DNA from: Natrinema soli
Lineage (GTDB): Archaea > Halobacteriota > Halobacteria > Halobacteriales > Natrialbaceae
Assembly (NCBI RefSeq): GCF_028618695.1
Contig: NZ_JAQIVI010000272.1
Coordinates: forward strand, 1-25,886
DNA: 25,886 nt
Direction of reading: 5' to 3'
In this document: positions 22,594 through 25,886 of the stretch, piece by piece
Layout: the number at the start of each line of letters is the position of its first letter
How positions within the stretch are numbered: position 1 is the stretch's first letter
Program-made: the position numbers and the translations under genes
Notes under the pieces: model-generated
Told to the model about the DNA's origin: nothing
The model's database searches: none
What the model saw: the letters and a program-made list of their open reading frames with translations, nothing else

Positions 22594-23135
22594 TAGACGA
22601 ACACCTCACGTTTCAGGACGAGCAGCGTCGAGACGCCGGCGGCAAAGACGACGACCGCTTCGCCGAAGGTGTCAAAGCCACGGTAGGCAGCGAGGACGGA
22701 CGTCACCGCGTTCTCGACGCCGGTTTGGTTGTACGTCTCCGTGATATACTGTTGGGTCACGTCCGGGTTCGACCAGACCGGCGTCTCCGTGCCGCCGACC
22801 GCGTACATCTCGGGCAGGACGGCGGTACAGAGCACGAGCACGAATGCGCCGACGACGACGACCGCCGGAACGTGAATTCGCTCCGTGAGCCGATTCGTCG
22901 AGGGCCGCGTCGTGCGCGCGATCGTCAGCAGGAGCAACAGCGTCGTCACGCCAGCACCGATCGCGGCCTCGGTCATCGCAACGTCGGGGGCTAACAGGAA
23001 CGTGTAGAGGATCGCCATTCCGAGGCTGTAGGCGCCGAAGACGATGATCACCGATAGCACGTCGCGGAACAGCGCCGTCGCGACGGCCGTCGCCAGGATG
23101 AACGCAACGAGGGTATACGCGAACAGACTCATCAC
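22593..23135 (-). CDS. MrpA C-terminal/MbhD-MbhE-like subunit (DUF4040)
   Basis: The product has 180 residues and five or six helices. The N-terminal part (LFRDVLSVIIVFGAYSLGMAILYTFLLAPDVAMTEAAIGAG) is the MbhD/DUF4040 domain found at the end of bacterial MrpA and as MbhD in membrane hydrogenases. The C-terminal part, with AYRGFDTFGEAVVVFAAGVSTLL, is the MbhE-like half. Here the domains stand as a separate gene instead of being fused to MrpA, the split organisation expected for archaeal Mrp operons. The start is GTG 23135 (GTGA overlap with mrpG) or the ATG immediately after it. Confidence 0.88.
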   Translation of the reverse strand: MMSLFAYTLVAFILATAVATALFRDVLSVIIVFGAYSLGMAILYTFLLAPDVAMTEAAIGAGVTTLLLLLTIARTTRPSTNRLTERIHVPAVVVVGAFVLVLCTAVLPEMYAVGGTETPVWSNPDVTQQYITETYNQTGVENAVTSVLAAYRGFDTFGEAVVVFAAGVSTLLVLKREVFV

Positions 23136-23500
23136 GGCTCACCGTCCGTTTCGGCAGGGGCGTCGATTTCGTCCGTCTCCGCGCCCGTTCCCTCCTCGGC
23201 GAGGATCGGTTCGACACCGGTCTCCGCTGCGGATCGGGCGATCGCGTGGGCCGCCGTCGGGTTCGTGATGAACACGAAGAACAGGAGGAGGACGGTGTAA
23301 ACCGCCGCGTGCTGCCAGCCGAACGCCACCGCGACGCCGGCGAGCGCGAAGCCCGCGCCGAGCGTGTCCGTCTGTGAGGCGGTGTGGGCCCGCGCGTAGA
23401 TGTCCGGGAGGCGGATGACGCCCACCGTCGAGACGAGCGTGAAGAAGACGCCCAGTCCGAGGCAGACGACGATCGCCCAGAACCTGATCGTCTCGATCAC
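23132..23500 (-). CDS. mrpG: Mrp-type Na+/H+ antiporter subunit G
   Basis: The product has 122 residues. Three helices are visible, with the family block VGVIRLPDIYARAHTASQTDTLGAG (about 25-49), then VYTVLLLFFVFITNPTAAHAIARSA. An acidic tail of about 35 residues follows. GTG 23500 is chosen because it makes a GTGA overlap with the mrpF stop and starts the domain correctly (VIETIRFWAIVV). The longer open frame upstream to 23788 is a shadow of mrpF. Confidence 0.92.
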   Translation of the reverse strand: MIETIRFWAIVVCLGLGVFFTLVSTVGVIRLPDIYARAHTASQTDTLGAGFALAGVAVAFGWQHAAVYTVLLLFFVFITNPTAAHAIARSAAETGVEPILAEEGTGAETDEIDAPAETDGEP

Positions 23501-23778
23501 AGCACGCCACCTCGCTCGACGGTGAACTTCGAAATCGCGATCGACATCAGGAAGTTCAGCAGTGCGTAGATCAGCGCCACGTCCAGGAACCACGACTGAT
23601 CGAGCCCCGCAGCCAGCAGGGCGAGGATGACGACCGTGTTCGTTCCGAGCACGTTCACTGCCAGCAGCCGGTCTTGCGTGGTCGGTCCCGCGACCGCGCG
23701 GTAGAACACCGCGATCGCGAGGATCACGAACATCGCGGCCGCGGCGAGGAAGACGTCCTCGAGCGAGACCGGGGTCAC
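23497..23778 (-). CDS. mrpF: Mrp-type Na+/H+ antiporter subunit F
   Basis: The product has 93 residues and three helices. The MrpF signature is VFYRAVAGPTTQDRLLAVNVLGTNTV (about 24-49), followed by DVALIYALLNFLMSIAISKF. The length is normal for the family. The GTG at 23778 overlaps the mrpE stop (GTGA), which shows tight coupling within the operon. Confidence 0.93.
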   Translation of the reverse strand: MTPVSLEDVFLAAAAMFVILAIAVFYRAVAGPTTQDRLLAVNVLGTNTVVILALLAAGLDQSWFLDVALIYALLNFLMSIAISKFTVERGGVL

Positions 23779-24842
23779 AGCTCGTCACCCCCGACGATCT
23801 CGGCGTCGTCGCGTTCGCGCGGCGAGGAGATCGCCGCGGATTCGCGACCGTAGAAGACGAAGCGGATCCCGCGCTCGAGCCCGCCGTCGAAGAGGTCCTC
23901 GCGAGCCGCCGGGATTAGGGTATGGACGAGCAGCTGCTGATTGTTGGCCCGGACCGTCAGCGTGCCCGGCGTGAGCGTGATGCTGTTCGCCAGTGCGGTC
24001 AGCGGGAGACCGCTTTGAACGCGGGCGTTGACCCGCGTTAGCGACGGTTCGATGGGCATCGACGGTCGAAGGATCACGGCGGTGACCGCGACGTTGGCCT
24101 TGACGATCTCCCAGAGCAGGTACGGGATGTAGATGGTGAACCGAACGATCCGGAGCGGCGACTGGACGCGGTCGAGCGGCACGGCAAACGTCACCTGTGC
24201 GAGCGAGACGGCGACGATACCGGCAACCGCAGCGCCGGTGAGGAGATCGAACCAGTAGGTCGGATCCCCGAGGACGAGATAGAAACCGTAGGAGAGCAGG
24301 AACGTCGCGAACAGGCGGTCGAAGTCCTCGGTCCCGCCGACGAGGCGGCCGCGTCGGGCGGGCCGATCGACCGGCGCTTCCTCGTAGGCGAGCCCGATCC
24401 GTTCGAGTTCGCGCTCGAGGGGCTGGAGCATCTGCGCGGTGACGCCCGGCTGATACTCCGGATCGAGCACGACGCGGTCGATCCCGTGTTCGTCGGCGTA
24501 GACGTCGAAGATTTCGGCGTAGTCTCGCGGCCCGAAGAGGTACTCGTCGGTCCCGAGCGTCGCCGTTTCGATCGCCACGTCGGCGTCGCCGGCGTCCTCC
24601 TCGACCCAGTTTCGAGCCCGGGAGAGCAGTCCGTTGGCATCCTCGCTGTACTGGTCGCTCTCCGGGACGTCGGCGTCGTAGGGCATCGCGACGACGAGGT
24701 GACACTCGAGCGAGTCGGCGGTCTCGAGTCCCGATTGGACGGCGTAGCCGACCGTCTGGCGAACGGTCACCGTGTCCGACAGCGGGACGAGCAGGCGTTC
24801 AACCGCCACCGCGTTTCCCTCCTGACGACCGTCGTTGGACAC
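23775..24842 (-). CDS. mrpE: MrpE fused to an N-terminal universal-stress-like domain
   Basis: The product has 355 residues and is the first gene of the Mrp operon. Residues 13-160 form a UspA-like alpha/beta domain (VERLLVPLSDTVTVRQTVGYAV, CHLVVAMPYDAD, HGIDRVVLDPEYQPG) without the ATP-binding glycine motif. Residues 170-330 are MrpE: helices LFATFLLSYGFYLVLG and AAVAGIVAVSLAQVTF, then YIPYLLWEIVKANVAV, LTALANSITLTPGTLTV and LVHTLIPAA, all typical. The fusion is common in haloarchaea and could link transport to a cytoplasmic signal. The GTG at 24842 is the only start covering the domain; the nearby ATG at 24846 is out of frame. Confidence 0.9.
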   Translation of the reverse strand: MSNDGRQEGNAVAVERLLVPLSDTVTVRQTVGYAVQSGLETADSLECHLVVAMPYDADVPESDQYSEDANGLLSRARNWVEEDAGDADVAIETATLGTDEYLFGPRDYAEIFDVYADEHGIDRVVLDPEYQPGVTAQMLQPLERELERIGLAYEEAPVDRPARRGRLVGGTEDFDRLFATFLLSYGFYLVLGDPTYWFDLLTGAAVAGIVAVSLAQVTFAVPLDRVQSPLRIVRFTIYIPYLLWEIVKANVAVTAVILRPSMPIEPSLTRVNARVQSGLPLTALANSITLTPGTLTVRANNQQLLVHTLIPAAREDLFDGGLERGIRFVFYGRESAAISSPRERDDAEIVGGDEL

Positions 24843-25016
24843 TCATGACTCTGGTTGTTAGTCGAACCAAGCGGTAGCCGTAGGAAAACGATTTCGTTAT
24901 TCGCCAGCAGTCACCCGTTCCGGCGGGTTCGGTTCGGCCGTTCGTATCAGTTCGACTGCGTTCTCGCCGATCGGCCGACGCGTGTCCAATCCGCTGGCGC
25001 CGCTGGACGATCGGTA

Positions 25017-25025
25017 CTTTTACAA
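25017..25025 (+). promoter_or_regulatory. TATA-like element before cbtB
   Basis: CTTTTACAA lies about 31-39 nt before the ATG at 25056, the right distance for an archaeal promoter with a short leader. It is the only AT-rich box in the 213-bp gap between mrpE and cbtB, where the mrpE promoter must also lie. No cobalamin riboswitch was recognised. Confidence 0.45.
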
Positions 25026-25055
25026 TCACACTTTCAGTAGAGAAAACTGACTTGT

Positions 25056-25238
25056 ATGACGACCGAAACCGTTCACGATCGAATCGGAACCGCACGCGAT
25101 GACCTCACGACCGGCCAGCTCGTGGCCGTCTTCGCGTTCGTCGCGGCGCTGGCATTCACACTGCTGTTCCTTCAGGAGCCGCTGGCCCACGACTCCATGC
25201 ACAACTTCCGGCACGCGGCCGGCGTGATCTGTCACTGA
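25056..25238 (+). CDS. cbtB: CbtB, small subunit of a cobalt/cobalamin-linked transporter
   Basis: The product has 60 residues. One transmembrane helix (about 20-41, LVAVFAFVAALAFTLLFLQEP) is followed by the C-terminal histidine motif HDSMHNFRHAAGVICH, which is characteristic of CbtB and presumably binds Co2+. The stop shares its last base with the cbtA ATG (TGATG). Cbt proteins are predicted cobalt transporters linked to cobalamin synthesis. Confidence 0.9.
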   Translation: MTTETVHDRIGTARDDLTTGQLVAVFAFVAALAFTLLFLQEPLAHDSMHNFRHAAGVICH

Positions 25239-25885
25239 TGCTCGTCGACTACCTCGAGCGCGGAGTCCTCGCCGGCGCGATCGCCGGAATCGCGTACGGC
25301 GCGTATATGGCGTTCGTTGCGAACCCGCTTATCGGGTACATGGAGACGCTTGCCGAGGGCGGCGAGCACGGCGAACACGCTCACGAAGCGGGCGAACACG
25401 CTCACGAGGCAGGCGAGCACGCCCACGCTGCCGGCGAACACGCCCATGCGGTGAGCGAGGCGACGACGGCCGCCGTGAGCATCGGCAGCGGCGTCCTCTG
25501 GGGGATTCTGCTGGGCGGCGTCTTGGCCCTCGGCTTCTACTTCCTCGAGCCGGCGCTGCCCGGCCGCGGGAACGTCAAGGCCTACGTACTGGCCGGTGCC
25601 GGCTTCTTCACCGTCTCGGTCGCGCCGTGGCTGGTGTTGCCGCCGACGGCACCGGGGGCCGAACAGGCGTACGATCCGACGCTTCGAATCGCGATCTACG
25701 TCGGTCTCATCGCCCTCGGCGCAGTCGTCGCGGCGGCATCGATCTACGGGTTTACCCGCGGGTCCGCGCGGAGTCGCCCGCTCGGAGTGGTCACGGCGGT
25801 TGTTCCCATCGTCGCCCTCGTCGCGGGCACCGCAATCGCGGCGCCGACCATCGTCGAATCCGGCGCGATGCCGGCCGATCTCGTC
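25238..25885 (+). CDS. cbtA: CbtA, cobalt transporter membrane subunit (runs off right edge)
   Basis: 216 codons are visible and the frame is open at the window edge. The N-terminus, LVDYLERGVLAGAIAGIAYGAYMAFVANPLIGYMETL, is typical of CbtA. Then come a His-rich hydrophilic loop (about 41-75), and helices at about 83-104 (VSIGSGVLWGILLGGVLALGFY), 116-135, 150-168 and 185-205. The loop contains four tandem copies of GEHAHxx. The gene is coupled to cbtB by TGATG. The family call is firm; the C-terminal end is not seen. Confidence 0.88.
   Translation, partial: MLVDYLERGVLAGAIAGIAYGAYMAFVANPLIGYMETLAEGGEHGEHAHEAGEHAHEAGEHAHAAGEHAHAVSEATTAAVSIGSGVLWGILLGGVLALGFYFLEPALPGRGNVKAYVLAGAGFFTVSVAPWLVLPPTAPGAEQAYDPTLRIAIYVGLIALGAVVAAASIYGFTRGSARSRPLGVVTAVVPIVALVAGTAIAAPTIVESGAMPADLV
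25370..25453 (+). repeat. Four tandem 21-bp repeats in cbtA (GEHAHEA units)
   Basis: Units start at 25370, 25391, 25412 and 25433 and encode GEHAHEA, GEHAHEA, GEHAHAA and GEHAHAV. The first two differ at only two of 21 bases, so recent duplication is likely. A partial GEHGEH stands just before them. Confidence 0.85.
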
Positions 25886-25886
25886 G

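Noticed and set aside
24843..25055. Cobalamin riboswitch before cbtB
   Set aside because: No recognisable B12-box or conserved helices; the gap is short and holds two divergent promoters.

Overview
The window looks like the chromosome of an extreme halophilic archaeon, probably of the Natrialba/Natrinema/Haloterrigena group. The coding sequence is GC-rich and strongly acidic, GTG starts and 1-8 nt gene overlaps are common, and several families are typical of haloarchaea (HTH_10/Bat-type regulator, universal-stress/MrpE fusion, split Mrp antiporter operon, CbtAB). The genus is an inference; no rRNA, tRNA or CRISPR array was seen.

Left part (1-3253): the start of a DegT/DnrJ-type sugar aminotransferase leaves the window on the minus strand. 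Next come the 3' remnant of an IS200/IS605-family tnpB with a series of perfect hairpins (a candidate omegaRNA/sotRNA), a small UspA protein, a coupled wHTH regulator plus membrane protein pair, and a broken RND/MMPL exporter.

Accessory island (about 3235-11450): gene modules of lower GC are separated by five copies of a 26-bp motif (CGGCTAGGT, 9 nt, ATGCACAG or its transition variants). The modules are a TetR regulator with a rifampin-phosphotransferase-like enzyme; a hydrolase and a zinc-ribbon protein; a single DUF3995-like membrane protein lying exactly between two direct copies; and a divergent HTH_10 regulator/membrane protein pair. In every copy the central TAG is in frame as the stop of an upstream open frame, and in one copy it is the stop of a real gene. 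A 232-bp MITE with IS6-like ends and a perfect 8-bp target duplication lies at 11169-11400.

Catabolic-looking cluster (11589-14553): a TetR regulator, a cytochrome P450 and a convergent SDR dehydrogenase. Similar AT-rich palindromes lie directly upstream of the P450 and SDR starts, and a 106-bp nested inverted repeat overlaps the end of the TetR gene.

Right part (14709-25886): a tyrosine-recombinase-like protein lacking recognisable catalytic His and Tyr, then a nine-gene Mrp-type Na+/H+ antiporter operon on the minus strand (E-F-G-MbhD/E-like-B-C and three antiporter-like subunits) in which all genes overlap, and finally divergent cbtB-cbtA cobalt transport genes that leave the window. All names come from reading translated sequence by eye; no database search was possible.
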